Source: Methanofastidiosum methylothiophilum (GTDB lineage: Archaea > Methanobacteriota_B > Thermococci > Methanofastidiosales > Methanofastidiosaceae). From it: a stretch of DNA of 64,000 nucleotides. Below are positions 43,874 to 52,843 of the stretch, piece after piece. The stretch lies in the NCBI GenBank assembly GCA_001587635.1, contig LNJE01000003.1, positions 57,970 through 121,969 of the forward strand, in the 5' to 3' direction. Below the pieces are notes generated by a model that saw only the letters and a list, made by a program, of their open reading frames with translations, was not told the origin of the DNA and made no database searches. How positions within the stretch are numbered: position 1 is the first letter of the stretch; every line of letters begins with the position of its first letter. Both the position numbers and the translations under genes were made by a program.

Positions 43874-44422
43874 CTATATTGGAACCCCATCCCTTTCAAA
43901 TAAATAAATGCCATCTTGAAAAACTCTTGGGTCTCTCTTTTTTACTCTAGTGGCAATTTCTATATTAGCTGCAGTTTGGCCAACCTCTTCTAGGTTAATG
44001 CCATTTATAGTAACAAATTCACCGGAAACTTTTACAGTTACATTGCCAAAAAGATTTACTTTTCTAGGACTCTTTTCTCCAAGGAAATTAGAAATTATAA
44101 GCTGTTTGCCATCTAATTTAACGTTCATTGGAAAATGTGCATAAATAATTTTCATTTTATACTCAAATCCCTCTGAAACACCTTTTATCATATTTTTTAG
44201 ATGTGAACTGATAGTACCAATCATAGCTTTTTCTTTTTTGTATGCGTGAGGCATTGATACCCTAATAATTTTATCTTCATCTATTTTTTCCATTATAAGA
44301 TTTTTTAGGTGAAAATCTCTTTCCAATTTACCTTTTGGACCTTCTACACTAACTCTGGCCCCTTCTATTGTAACGTTTACAGATTCTGGAATATCTATTA
44401 ACCACTCGACATGCTGTACCAT
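43874..44422 (-). CDS. rpl6: Ribosomal protein uL6
   Basis: 182 aa with two L6 domains (IPESVNVTIEGARVSVEGPKG and PMNVKLDGKQLIISNFLGEK), and KDPRVFQDGIYLFER at the C-terminus. Start 44422 has GGTGAT 4 nt upstream; the in-frame GTG at 44431 lies inside that site. Confidence 0.95.
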   Translation of the reverse strand: MVQHVEWLIDIPESVNVTIEGARVSVEGPKGKLERDFHLKNLIMEKIDEDKIIRVSMPHAYKKEKAMIGTISSHLKNMIKGVSEGFEYKMKIIYAHFPMNVKLDGKQLIISNFLGEKSPRKVNLFGNVTVKVSGEFVTINGINLEEVGQTAANIEIATRVKKRDPRVFQDGIYLFERDGVPI

Positions 44423-44431
44423 AAGAATCAC

Positions 44432-44818
44432 CTAGTAGACATAAGCTAAAAGAATGCCTCCAATATTTTGTTCTTTAGCCTTTTTATGGGACATGACACC
44501 ATTTGGAGTTGTCATTATCAATATTCCAAATTCTTTTGCTGGGAGGTACCTCATTTCCCAATCTTCAATTTCATATTTCTTAACAGGAGTTGTTGGTTTT
44601 ATAACTCCACACTTGTTTATAGCACCCAATAATTCAAGTTTAAAAAGGCCGTTTTTACCATCATCTATAAATTCAAATGCCCCTATGTAACCCCATTTCT
44701 GCATGATTCTTAGGATATTGCCCATAAGCTTTGATGCAGGGATAATACACTCGGGCTTTCTAGCATTTTCATAATTATAAATATTTGAAAGTGCATCGGC
44801 CAAAGGATCTAGTTTCAT
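44432..44818 (-). CDS. rps8: Ribosomal protein uS8
   Basis: 128 aa starting MKLDPLADALSNIYNYENAR; ends FGILIMTTPNGVMSHKKAKEQ plus NIGGILLAYVY, the conserved rRNA-binding C-terminus. It follows uS14 by 10 bp. Confidence 0.96.
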   Translation of the reverse strand: MKLDPLADALSNIYNYENARKPECIIPASKLMGNILRIMQKWGYIGAFEFIDDGKNGLFKLELLGAINKCGVIKPTTPVKKYEIEDWEMRYLPAKEFGILIMTTPNGVMSHKKAKEQNIGGILLAYVY

Positions 44819-44828
44819 CTTTAATCAC

Positions 44829-44972
44829 CTAATGATATTTTTTGAAGCCAATTTTTGAAGCAACTTCTCTAAAGCAACGTCTGCAGACCATAAGATTGTA
44901 TCTACGAATAATTGCACGGTGTGTACCACAACGTCTGCAAGTTCTCGAGCCAATCCCAAATTTTTTATTCAT
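44829..44972 (-). CDS. rps14: Ribosomal protein uS14 (zinc type)
   Basis: A 47-aa protein, easily missed because it is short. It reads MNKKFGIGSRTCRRCGTHR and ends EVASKIGFKKYH. Cys 12, 15, 30 and 33 form the zinc site. ATG overlaps the uL5 stop by 4 nt. Position between uL5 and uS8 is canonical. Confidence 0.95.
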   Translation of the reverse strand: MNKKFGIGSRTCRRCGTHRAIIRRYNLMVCRRCFREVASKIGFKKYH

Positions 44973-45499
44973 ATAATATTCACCCCAAACTCTTGTTTAG
45001 CAAATATAATCCCTTCTTCTTTAGTCAACTGATGTCTTCTGGGGATGTGGCTCTTTTTAATTCTTCTCTCCTTAACTCTATATCCTCTTTTTTGAAGATT
45101 AACACAGACGTCCATCCCAAATATTCCAACATCTGGGTCATATTGAACGTCAGGAAGATCAATATGCTCTTTTATACCAAAAGAGAAATTACCCTGAGTA
45201 TCAAAGCTTCTTTCTTTTATATTAAATTCAACAGCTTCTAAAGTCCTCATAAGAAATTTAATTGCCTTTTCTCTCCTAAGGGTAACAGAAACTGCAATAG
45301 GCTCACTTTTCCTAATTGCAAAATCTTTATTCGTTTGTCTAGCATTATTTTTAATTGGTGCTTGACCGGTAAGAAATTCAAGAAGTGCCCTAGCTTTTTC
45401 TAGTTTTTCTCCGGACTCTCCTACCCCTATATTAACAGTAACTTTAGAGAGGTATGGTTTCCTCATAGGGTTTTCCCATTTTTTCTGTATTTCTTCCAT
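44969..45499 (-). CDS. rpl5: Ribosomal protein uL5
   Basis: 176 aa from ATG 45499 (MEEIQKKWENPMRKPYL), which matches the usual archaeal start; an ATG at 45514 overlapping the eS4 stop is also possible and adds five residues. KVTVNIGVGESGEKLEKA and FSFGIKEHIDLPDVQYDPDV are uL5 signatures. It binds 5S rRNA with uL18. Confidence 0.94.
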   Translation of the reverse strand: MEEIQKKWENPMRKPYLSKVTVNIGVGESGEKLEKARALLEFLTGQAPIKNNARQTNKDFAIRKSEPIAVSVTLRREKAIKFLMRTLEAVEFNIKERSFDTQGNFSFGIKEHIDLPDVQYDPDVGIFGMDVCVNLQKRGYRVKERRIKKSHIPRRHQLTKEEGIIFAKQEFGVNII

Positions 45500-45510
45500 C
45501 TTTACCAGCC

Positions 45511-46224
45511 TCATTCTAGTTTGATTATTGGGGAATCTTTTCCAACGACAAGCACATAGTCTTTCAATGTCTGGAATTTATCGTTTCCAGATTCCAATAA
45601 GACCGCATCCTTGTATATGCCAAATCCAGTAATCTTTGAAATTTTACCTATCTTTGAAACGTTTTTACCTTTAATGACTAGTCCCATATATCCTTCTTTA
45701 AATTCAAGCGAATCTACAACTTTCATCTCTGGAACTTTCATAACTAATGTTGAAGATGTTGAGTAACCTTCTTTAGACAATACATTTGATCCGTCATGAA
45801 GATTCAATTGGAGCACATTCCCTTTCACCATCGTCTTATTAATTAATTTAAAGAGTTTAGTATTCTTTTCAGACTCATCTATCTTAAGAAGAGTTATGGA
45901 TCCTTTTTTATCGAATAATACTCGGAAATATTCCTTTGTTTTAGGAATTTCAATGACATCCATAATTCCAACAGGAAAACTGGAATCTTTTATTACTCTA
46001 CCATTTACAAGAACATCCCCGTTATGTAAAATGTAGTTTACTTCTCTCCTATTTGTGGCATTTTTAAGATAATCTCTCAGTAATATCGTAATTGGAATAG
46101 ACATTTCCTTAGAATGAGGGCCAGGAATAGGTTTTATGGTCCATTCTTTGACTTTTCTCTCAATTCTCCAATTTTTTGGAGCAAATAATCTTTTTAATGA
46201 TCTTCTCTGTCCTTTTCTCCCCAC
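45511..46224 (-). CDS. rps4e: Ribosomal protein eS4
   Basis: 237 aa, comprising an S4-like RNA-binding domain (RREVNYILHNGDVLVNGRVI), a central domain (DVIEIPKTKEYFRVLFDKKG) and a KOW motif near the C-terminus. It begins GRKGQRRSLKRLFAPKNWRI, the typical archaeal eS4 N-terminus. Confidence 0.95.
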   Translation of the reverse strand: MGRKGQRRSLKRLFAPKNWRIERKVKEWTIKPIPGPHSKEMSIPITILLRDYLKNATNRREVNYILHNGDVLVNGRVIKDSSFPVGIMDVIEIPKTKEYFRVLFDKKGSITLLKIDESEKNTKLFKLINKTMVKGNVLQLNLHDGSNVLSKEGYSTSSTLVMKVPEMKVVDSLEFKEGYMGLVIKGKNVSKIGKISKITGFGIYKDAVLLESGNDKFQTLKDYVLVVGKDSPIIKLE

Positions 46225-46233
46225 TTTACCACC

Positions 46234-46602
46234 TTACTCTCCTTTTCTCTCAATAGCTTTATCTCTCATTTCATCTTTTCTATTAATATCAATGATCTCT
46301 ATATTTGATGGATGTATAGGGTACTCAATTCTAGTTCCATCAGCTTTCTCTACGACTGCGCCGTCGACATACACCTGGATTGCTTTGAGGTCAACTTTTG
46401 TGATTTCCCCCTCGTAATCTTTAAAATCTCCCCTCATTATCCTTACTTTGTCGCCTTTTCTTAATGGCAAGGATCTTGCATTTATCTTGCCTCTGAGGCT
46501 CGCGGCTAAATGAGCGGACATTAAGCTGTGTTTTTTATGAAATGGTGCACTAAAGTGCCTTTTTCTCTGCTTTGATGGTTTTCCTGAGTATTTTTTCATC
46601 AT
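46234..46602 (-). CDS. rpl24: Ribosomal protein uL24
   Basis: 122 aa (or 121 from the second Met). KQRKRHFSAPFHKKHSLM and LRKGDKVRIMRGDFKDYEG, a KOW motif, identify archaeal uL24. It lies 9 bp before eS4. Confidence 0.95.
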   Translation of the reverse strand: MMKKYSGKPSKQRKRHFSAPFHKKHSLMSAHLAASLRGKINARSLPLRKGDKVRIMRGDFKDYEGEITKVDLKAIQVYVDGAVVEKADGTRIEYPIHPSNIEIIDINRKDEMRDKAIERKGE

Positions 46603-46614
46603 TCTTATCTCCCT

Positions 46615-47037
46615 CTATACAATGATACTTGCAACATTGGCAATTCTAACCCATTTTTCAACTGCTTCTTTTGCAACTGGCCCTCTAACTTCAGAGCCTT
46701 TTGGAACGCCGTCTTCACCAGTAATGACGGCTGCATTATCTTCAAATTTAATTCTAGTACCATCTATCCTCTTGTATTCTTTTCTTTGTCTAACTATAAC
46801 TGCAGGCAATACTTTCTTTTTGATGTCAGGCCTGCCTTTCTTAACAGATACCATTACCATGTCACCAATGCCTGCTTTAGGATATCTCCTAGACGTACCC
46901 TTATAGTTGATTACTGCAACGATTTCAAGTTCTTTTGCACCAGTATTATCGGCACAAACTAACTTTGTTTTTGTAGTGTGAAATCTTCCAGGCCTTACAG
47001 TTGATCTACCACGAGTTGCTCCCGCACCTTTTGCCAT
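46615..47037 (-). CDS. rpl14: Ribosomal protein uL14
   Basis: 140 aa: a short basic extension (MAKGAGATRGRSTVRPG), then the uL14 barrel with CADNTGAKELEIVAVI and GIGDMVMVSVKKGRPDIKKK. It contacts the L3/L19e cluster at the subunit interface. Start overlaps uS17 stop by 1 base. Confidence 0.95.
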   Translation of the reverse strand: MAKGAGATRGRSTVRPGRFHTTKTKLVCADNTGAKELEIVAVINYKGTSRRYPKAGIGDMVMVSVKKGRPDIKKKVLPAVIVRQRKEYKRIDGTRIKFEDNAAVITGEDGVPKGSEVRGPVAKEAVEKWVRIANVASIIV

Positions 47038-47351
47038 CAGATCACCTCAACTACAACAAACTTTTTTGTTTTACTTAATGGCCTGCATTCCATTATTTTC
47101 ACACTATCCCCTGTTTTAGCAGTTATACAGTCGGGAATATGTGCTGAAACTTTAGTGCTCCTCTTTTCAAATCTTTCATATTTGTCAAGTTTTGCCATAT
47201 ATTCCTTCTTAACAACGACAGTACTGTTCATCTTATCGCTAACAATTTTCCCTTCCATTAATTTGCCTCTGACAGGTAAAGTTCCGTGAAATGGACATTT
47301 TTCATTATTACAACTTTTTTTAGGTTCTTTTACTTCGATGCCTATCATCAC
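47037..47351 (-). CDS. rps17: Ribosomal protein uS17
   Basis: 104 aa, beginning GIEVKEPKKSCNNEKCPFHG, the archaeal N-terminal extension with a Cys pair; the OB fold follows (RGKLMEGKIVSDKMNSTVVV). The first or second Met (47351 or 47348) may be used. Confidence 0.95.
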   Translation of the reverse strand: MMIGIEVKEPKKSCNNEKCPFHGTLPVRGKLMEGKIVSDKMNSTVVVKKEYMAKLDKYERFEKRSTKVSAHIPDCITAKTGDSVKIMECRPLSKTKKFVVVEVI

Positions 47352-47352
47352 A

Positions 47353-47586
47353 TCACATCCTCTTGATCCTTTCTTCTTCCTTTCCTATGAGTGAATTACA
47401 ATCAATTTTTTTATTGTTAATCATCAAGATTACATTTTTTTTTACTAATACTTTAACTCCTTTTTCTGTTCTTAATTTTATCGTATTTTTTGTATCCTCA
47501 ATGATTATCCCTTTAAGACCAACTTCATACCTATTTGAGCTTTGGATTACTTCAACCAATTTTCCAAGGAGTATTATGTGATTCAT
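47353..47586 (-). CDS. rnp1: RNase P protein component 1 (Rpp29/Pop4)
   Basis: 77 aa, a Sm-like barrel: LVEVIQSSNRYEVGLKGIII and NTIKLRTEKGVKVLVKKN. It helps RNase P RNA process tRNA 5' ends. Position between aIF1 and uS17 is the conserved archaeal location, and ATG overlaps the aIF1 stop by 4 nt. Confidence 0.92.
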   Translation of the reverse strand: MNHIILLGKLVEVIQSSNRYEVGLKGIIIEDTKNTIKLRTEKGVKVLVKKNVILMINNKKIDCNSLIGKEEERIKRM

Positions 47587-47891
47587 GAAACTACAATCAT
47601 ATTTTTACTAAATCCAAGGTCAATTAATATTTTTTTAACCTTATTTTTATGATCTCCTTGAAGTTCAATCTTTCCGTCTTTTGATGTTCCGCCACATGCG
47701 CATTTTGTCTTTAGAGTCGTACATAAATCTTTGATGTCGATATTTGATGAATCTATTCCTTCAACGACCGTCATAAGTTTTCCAAATCTTCTTTTTTCAG
47801 TGAAAATGCGTATTTGTTGTTCTTCCCTTGCAATTTCTTCGCATACACAAAGATCTTTGGGAAGTCCACAAACTGCACAAATATCACTCAT
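47583..47891 (-). CDS. Translation initiation factor aIF1 (SUI1)
   Basis: 102 aa from ATG 47891, which overlaps the uL29 stop. An N-terminal Cys-rich ICAVCGLPKDLCVCEE segment may bind zinc. The SUI1 core (EKRRFGKLMTVVEGID; LKTKCACGGTSKDGKIELQG; GDHKNKVKKIL) matches eIF1. It monitors start-codon fidelity. Confidence 0.94.
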   Translation of the reverse strand: MSDICAVCGLPKDLCVCEEIAREEQQIRIFTEKRRFGKLMTVVEGIDSSNIDIKDLCTTLKTKCACGGTSKDGKIELQGDHKNKVKKILIDLGFSKNMIVVS

Positions 47892-48093
47892 TTTGTTTCT
47901 CCTTTTCAATCTTTATAGTTTTTAATCTTGCTATAGTTCTCCTAAGCTCCCTTATTCTCCCTGGATTTTCAGGTGCGCTACCTGTAGCAAGTAATGACCT
48001 TTCTTTTGATAACTCACTTTTGAGTTCATCAATATTATTTTCAATTTCTTCAATTGAAAGGTCCCGTATATCATCTGCTCTATATATTGCCAT
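47884..48093 (-). CDS. rpl29: Ribosomal protein uL29
   Basis: 69 aa; starts MAIYRADDIRDLSIEEIENN and carries RIRELRRTIARLKTI, the two-helix L29 fold near the exit tunnel. It lies 10 bp downstream of uS3. Confidence 0.95.
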   Translation of the reverse strand: MAIYRADDIRDLSIEEIENNIDELKSELSKERSLLATGSAPENPGRIRELRRTIARLKTIKIEKEKQNE

Positions 48094-48103
48094 TACTATT
48101 CCT

Positions 48104-48700
48104 CTATGACTTAAACTTAATTTCGTCGGGCAATGATACGTCTTGAGGCATTATTTTAATTACTACCCCTATAATACCTAATTTCTTCTTAGCAGGCGAA
48201 TACCCAACTCTAACATGCTCAATTGCAGGATCCCCACATTTCTTAAGGTATCCTTCTGCAAATCTCATTGAACGAGCCCTTTCTCCGCTAAGTTTTCCTG
48301 AAATTTTAATTTCAGCGCCCTTTGCCCCAGACCTCATTATTCTCCTAAGATAATTGTAAGCTGCTCTCCTGTAGTGTTCTCCTCTCTCAATTGCACTAGC
48401 AAGTTGAAATGCCATTACATCGGCATTGAGATCTGGATTTTCAATTTGCTGTACCTCAATTTGAGGATTTTCAAGATTAAAAGGAGGCTTTTCAAGTTGT
48501 TCTGTTAAATCTTTAATGGCCCTTCCTCTTTTTCCTATAACAATTCCTGGTTTTTGGACAAAAACAATGACTCTTGTTCCAAGAGGATTTCTTTTTATGT
48601 CCATACCTGCATAGCCAGCTCTCTTAAGTGAATCTCCAAGAAATTCATCAATCGTCAAATTGGAAACGCTTTCTTCTATAAACTTTCTCTCAATGGCCAT
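48104..48700 (-). CDS. rps3: Ribosomal protein uS3
   Basis: 198 aa. KH domain with VFVQKPGIVIGKRGRAIKDL and C-terminal domain with SGKLSGERARSMRFAEGYLK. It lines the mRNA entry site. Start overlaps the uL22 stop by one base. Confidence 0.96.
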   Translation of the reverse strand: MAIERKFIEESVSNLTIDEFLGDSLKRAGYAGMDIKRNPLGTRVIVFVQKPGIVIGKRGRAIKDLTEQLEKPPFNLENPQIEVQQIENPDLNADVMAFQLASAIERGEHYRRAAYNYLRRIMRSGAKGAEIKISGKLSGERARSMRFAEGYLKKCGDPAIEHVRVGYSPAKKKLGIIGVVIKIMPQDVSLPDEIKFKS

Positions 48701-49152
48701 TATCTCTCCTCCACAATTATCTCAACGTTAGTAAGCTCTTTATTAAATGGTGATGCTCTTCCAAAAGCTCTTGGCATAAATCCTGGTATTACTCTGCCCC
48801 TATAGGCGGATGCGTGAACTATTCTTAGTTTTGAGGTGTTCAACCCCTTATATTCAGCATTTGATTCTGCTTCTTTGAGAAGTTTAAGTAACATTTTCGA
48901 TGCTTTTACAGGATATCTTCCTGCAAACCATTTTGAAAGTCCTTTCTTGTGGCCAACTTTTTTATAATACCTCATGAAAGGTATTGGAGTCTCTAATTTC
49001 ATTGTGCTTTCCAATAGTTCCTTTGCTCTTTCGATCTTCATGCCTTTAATTGTATGACATATCTCTCTACTATGTTTTGGGGATATGTCAATATTCTTTC
49101 CATATACTTTTGCAGTTTTTGTATCATCTATATCCGTTCTTGAATAAGGCAT
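48700..49152 (-). CDS. rpl22: Ribosomal protein uL22
   Basis: 150 aa. KNIDISPKHSREICHTIKGM and GRVIPGFMPRAFGRASPFNK are archaeal uL22 signatures; the hairpin reaches into the exit tunnel. It is 4 bp after uS19. Confidence 0.95.
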   Translation of the reverse strand: MPYSRTDIDDTKTAKVYGKNIDISPKHSREICHTIKGMKIERAKELLESTMKLETPIPFMRYYKKVGHKKGLSKWFAGRYPVKASKMLLKLLKEAESNAEYKGLNTSKLRIVHASAYRGRVIPGFMPRAFGRASPFNKELTNVEIIVEER

Positions 49153-49156
49153 AAGA

Positions 49157-49564
49157 TCACCTCAATGGAACATACTGTGACGACTTTGTAGAACCTACTC
49201 CAGGTGCGCCATGTGAAACTCTTCTTCTCGTTAGTGCAAATTCCCCTAAGTAGTGGCCGATCATTTCAGGAGTAATCTCTATCGGAACGAATTCTTTACC
49301 ATTATAAACTCCGATTGTAACTCCAAGCATTTCAGGGAGAACTATCATATCTCGGCAGTGAGTTTTAACAGAATATTTGTTTCCAGCTTCCATTTCTTTT
49401 TTTGACTCTCTAATATTTTTAAGTAATTTTTTCTGTCTTACTGGAAGTCCCCTCTTAAGGGATCTTCTCTGTCTTGATGGCAAGAGTTCAATCAACTTAT
49501 CCATAGACATTTTTGTCATCTGATCAACAGAAAAACCCATGAAACTAAATTCTTTTTTAGCCAA
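49157..49564 (-). CDS. rps19: Ribosomal protein uS19
   Basis: 135 aa. RDMIVLPEMLGVTIGVYNGK and IGHYLGEFALTRRRVSHGAP mark uS19; the N-terminal 40 residues are the archaeal extension. It contacts uS13 in the 30S head. Confidence 0.96.
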   Translation of the reverse strand: MAKKEFSFMGFSVDQMTKMSMDKLIELLPSRQRRSLKRGLPVRQKKLLKNIRESKKEMEAGNKYSVKTHCRDMIVLPEMLGVTIGVYNGKEFVPIEITPEMIGHYLGEFALTRRRVSHGAPGVGSTKSSQYVPLR

Positions 49565-49566
49565 GT

Positions 49567-50292
49567 TTAACGCCTCCTACCTGTCCTTCTTGCTGCTATG
49601 TGGCCAACTTTTCTACCTGGCGGCGCATTTCTTGAAGATGTTGTACCTTTACCTGCATGTTTGTGATTACCTCCACCAAATGGATGATCGTTGTGGTTCA
49701 TTGCAACTCCTCTGACTTTCGGATAAATTGTTGATTTGCTTCTAAGCTTATGGAATTTTTTTCCTGCTTTGACTAAAGGTTTCTCTTTTCTTCCACCGCC
49801 AGCCACTACTCCAATTGTACATCTACAATCAGGATTCAATGTTTTCATTACCCCTGAAGGAAGTTGTATTACTGTTTTTTGACTATCGTGAGCTATTAAT
49901 GTAGCATACGTTCCTGAAGACCTAACAAATTTGCCTCCATCTCCAGGTCTTGATTCTATATTATAAATATAAGTTCCTTCGGGAACATTTCTCAAAGGAA
50001 GAGTATTACCTACTTCAACTTCAGCCATAATGCCAGTAGATATAGTACTACCTAGTCTAATCCCTTCGGGCACTAAAAATATTTTCTCCTCATCATTGTC
50101 GAAAAGAATTGTTGCTACTGGTGAAGTTCTAGCAGGATCATTAAATAATTCTCTAACAACACCACGTGTTACCCCTTCTCTCTCTAGACTATCATAGTTT
50201 CTATGTTTAACCTTTCCATTGTATCTGTGAGAGGGTGCCTTATAGGTATTTGTTCCTCTTCCCCTTCTCTGTGAAATAATTCTTTTACCCAA
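49567..50292 (-). CDS. rpl2: Ribosomal protein uL2
   Basis: 241 aa. GVAMNHNDHPFGGGNHKHAG includes the conserved histidine near the peptidyl-transferase centre. It starts GKRIISQRRGRGTNTYKAPS. Two bp separate it from uS19. Confidence 0.97.
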   Translation of the reverse strand: MGKRIISQRRGRGTNTYKAPSHRYNGKVKHRNYDSLEREGVTRGVVRELFNDPARTSPVATILFDNDEEKIFLVPEGIRLGSTISTGIMAEVEVGNTLPLRNVPEGTYIYNIESRPGDGGKFVRSSGTYATLIAHDSQKTVIQLPSGVMKTLNPDCRCTIGVVAGGGRKEKPLVKAGKKFHKLRSKSTIYPKVRGVAMNHNDHPFGGGNHKHAGKGTTSSRNAPPGRKVGHIAARRTGRRR

Positions 50293-50302
50293 TCATATCA
50301 CC

Positions 50303-50566
50303 TTAAAACACACCTATTTTTGTTGCGACCTCATCGGCAGGATACTCTTCTTTTAATTTAACATATGCTTTTTTCTTTCCAGAGGGTAATACAGTCGTGC
50401 TTACTTTTTCCACCTCTACTTCATATAATTCTTCTACAGCATTATATATATCCTGCTTGTTGCTATTAATCGTAACAATAAAGGTCAATACATTATCTCT
50501 CTCCATAGTAGCTACAGTCTTTTCTGTAATAAGTGGATGGACAATTACATCGTGTGGATTTTTCAC
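50303..50566 (-). CDS. rpl23: Ribosomal protein uL23
   Basis: 87 aa. VIVHPLITEKTVATMERDN and NKQDIYNAVEELYEVEVEKV are the family motifs. It is the docking site for SRP and NAC at the tunnel exit. ATG overlaps the uL4 stop by 4 nt. Confidence 0.96.
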   Translation of the reverse strand: MKNPHDVIVHPLITEKTVATMERDNVLTFIVTINSNKQDIYNAVEELYEVEVEKVSTTVLPSGKKKAYVKLKEEYPADEVATKIGVF

Positions 50567-51333
50567 TTAAACACCTCACTTTTAGAAAGGTACTTTATTG
50601 CATCTTCTGTCCATATTGTGAGTCTTCCTGCATGGGTACCTGGAGCGAGATGTTCTGCACTCAGCTTATCAACCATTACAATATCCACACCAGGGTGATT
50701 TCTTGCAGCTTTCATTATGCCTGCGTCCTTTCCAATAACTATTAATGGGCCTATCTTATTTTTGTATTTTCTTCCTCTCATCTTTCCTCTTCCAGCTCTT
50801 ATTGTCTTGGATTTTGATCTAATTATATCATCCCAAACGCCAAGATTCTTGAATATATCCCTTGTTTCCTTTGTCTTAGTTATATTTTGAATTTTATTTT
50901 CAACAATTATCGGAAATTCAACATTATCAGAAAATCTGTGGCCTCTTGACATTACCATTTCCTTATTAGCTGTTATAGATATTGCTGATTTGATTGCTAC
51001 AGTTCGTTCTTTGTTATTAATTTTTTCACTGAGTACTTTCCAAGGTTTTGGAGGATGTGCTACAAATCCCCCCACCACGTGAGGTGCAAAAGCTGCCCTT
51101 CTTGGCCCAGATTTCATCCTAGGCACCCTAGATATCCCAAGATTTTTTCTTCTTGGATGTGCAGAAGTCATTCTCCCTGCAATTGGGCTAACTCCCCATG
51201 GTTGAATTCTATGGGTAATGGATGCTAATACAGCTCTCTTGATTAAATCCGGCCTATACTCATAAGAAAATACAGAGGGAAGGTCTATTGCTTTCATCTT
51301 CTCTCCAGTTATTGAATATACATTAGATTTCAT
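50563..51333 (-). CDS. rpl4: Ribosomal protein uL4
   Basis: 256 aa. It has YEYRPDLIKRAVLASITHRI, an internal basic loop (RAAFAPHVVGGFVAHPPKPW) and AGRGKMRGRKYKNKIGPLIV, all archaeal/eukaryotic uL4 features. It is 3 bp after uL3. Confidence 0.96.
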   Translation of the reverse strand: MKSNVYSITGEKMKAIDLPSVFSYEYRPDLIKRAVLASITHRIQPWGVSPIAGRMTSAHPRRKNLGISRVPRMKSGPRRAAFAPHVVGGFVAHPPKPWKVLSEKINNKERTVAIKSAISITANKEMVMSRGHRFSDNVEFPIIVENKIQNITKTKETRDIFKNLGVWDDIIRSKSKTIRAGRGKMRGRKYKNKIGPLIVIGKDAGIMKAARNHPGVDIVMVDKLSAEHLAPGTHAGRLTIWTEDAIKYLSKSEVFK

Positions 51334-51336
51334 TGT

Positions 51337-52344
51337 TTATGCCTCCCCTACAGAAGCCTTGTATAAGTAAGTAATCTCTGGTACTCCTCCAGTTCTCTTT
51401 AATGGTACTCTTACAGATTTTCTAAGCCTTAAAATTCTCTTAGTAGATCCTCCTACGCTACCTTTTAACATAGCATAGTCAGACTTTAATAATCCATAAT
51501 TCTTAAATCCTTCTTTTGGAGTAACATTGAGATCTTTTGGATTTGTTATCCTAAATATTCTTTTGTTAAGTTCGGTTCTAGTGTGGAATCCCATCTGACC
51601 CGCATATGGAACTGTCCACATGACTTTTGGAGGATGCCATGGACCAATTGAGCCTACATGCCTTCTTGCATCGTTGACCTTTCTGTCCTGAATTTTAACT
51701 CCCCATCTTTTAATTACACCTTGGAATCCTTTTCCTTTTGTAACCGATATAACATCAACGAATTCTCCTTCGTTTAAAACATCTTTTACCTTTAATTCTT
51801 TTCCAAAGACTCCTTTAAGGTATTCAAGCTTGGCTTTGACATCTGATCCGCCAATTCCACTTTCCATGATCTCTGGTTTCTTTTTTAAATTAATCAGCTT
51901 TGGTTGAGTACACACAATAGCTCTTAAATCATCTACGTTCCCATTTTCTATAAGTGATTCTATTTTAGAAAGGTCTTTTTCTGGATTTTTTGAAACTGTT
52001 TTTGATCGTGAAAGTTCTTTTGGACCCTCTGCCCATGACTCTGTTATAGTTTTTAGTCCATATGGGGTCTTCTTGTATGCCCTAATACCGCAAACATAAA
52101 TTGGTGGAGTTTCTACCAAAGTAACAGGCACTACCATTTCTTTTCCTTTTGTAAGTGTATACCTTCTATCATCTATCCTTAATACGTGGGACATCCCTAC
52201 TTTATAGCCGGGAAAGTCTAAGATCTTAACCTCATCCACATCCGGCCAACTATTCAAAGTTGGCACTATCTTTGAAGCCCTCTTTCTGGGGCTGTATCCC
52301 AAGGAACCTCTACGGGGTCTTTTATTTCGTCCGCTACCGCCCAT
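51337..52344 (-). CDS. rpl3: Ribosomal protein uL3, first gene of the cluster
   Basis: 335 aa. GRNKRPRRGSLGYSPRKRAS at the start, VDVISVTKGKGFQGVIKRWG (the W-finger region near the peptidyl-transferase centre), and HTRTELNKRIFRI. It is the first gene of the minus-strand transcript; the 210-bp region upstream holds the promoter and leader. Confidence 0.96.
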   Translation of the reverse strand: MGGSGRNKRPRRGSLGYSPRKRASKIVPTLNSWPDVDEVKILDFPGYKVGMSHVLRIDDRRYTLTKGKEMVVPVTLVETPPIYVCGIRAYKKTPYGLKTITESWAEGPKELSRSKTVSKNPEKDLSKIESLIENGNVDDLRAIVCTQPKLINLKKKPEIMESGIGGSDVKAKLEYLKGVFGKELKVKDVLNEGEFVDVISVTKGKGFQGVIKRWGVKIQDRKVNDARRHVGSIGPWHPPKVMWTVPYAGQMGFHTRTELNKRIFRITNPKDLNVTPKEGFKNYGLLKSDYAMLKGSVGGSTKRILRLRKSVRVPLKRTGGVPEITYLYKASVGEA

Positions 52345-52555
52345 TTTTAAGCCTCCGGCTTTAAATAAAGAGTACTGAGCCTAACAGCCCATATCTCTAA
52401 ATTTTATTATGTACTATTATTAGTCAAGAATTGAGGAATAAAGTCGCTTTCACTTTATCCCCGTATGTAATTCGTAACGTTTTTATTAAGCAATTTCTGC
52501 TGTATTGGCAGTATTTTATGGGATTTATAAATGTTATGGTGAGTTAACTTCTCCA
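52345..52555 (-). promoter_or_regulatory. Promoter and leader of the ribosomal-protein cluster
   Basis: ATTTATAAAT at 52523-52532 is a good TATA box. Initiation about 25 bp further would leave a leader of roughly 150 nt. The leader has ATAAAGT/ACTTTAT (52438-52444 and 52452-52458, 7-bp stem) and AAGCC-GGA-GGCTT (52349-52361), which places the GGAGG ribosome site of uL3 inside a small hairpin. Translational control by a ribosomal protein is possible. Confidence 0.5.
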
Positions 52556-52792
52556 TTATTTATTATCCTCTGCCAATATGATCCAAACTACATTGCTAAG
52601 ACTAACAATGAGTTCTTTACCTGTTGAACCGCCGATATCCGTTACATCACCAAGACAAAGCATATCTTCATCGAAATCTATTAATTTTCCTTTAAAGATA
52701 CTACCGTCAATTGATACCACTAGTTTTTTACCATCATAGTATTCTAGTTTTTTTAATAGCAACTTCGACAGGGTACCACCGGAATTGAACAT
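52556..52792 (-). CDS. LSm/Sm-like protein
   Basis: 78 aa. LLKKLEYYDGKKLVVSIDGS and FKGKLIDFDEDMLCLGDVTD follow the Sm1 pattern (G, acidic, FxGxLxxFD), and VSLSNVVWIILAED stands in for Sm2. Archaeal LSm proteins form heptameric RNA-binding rings; the substitution of the usual Sm2 RG by SN makes RNA binding uncertain. Confidence 0.65.
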   Translation of the reverse strand: MFNSGGTLSKLLLKKLEYYDGKKLVVSIDGSIFKGKLIDFDEDMLCLGDVTDIGGSTGKELIVSLSNVVWIILAEDNK

Positions 52793-52843
52793 TAAGAAAA
52801 TAAGTATTTAAGTGTTTTTATTGATAATAATATTTTCATTAAT

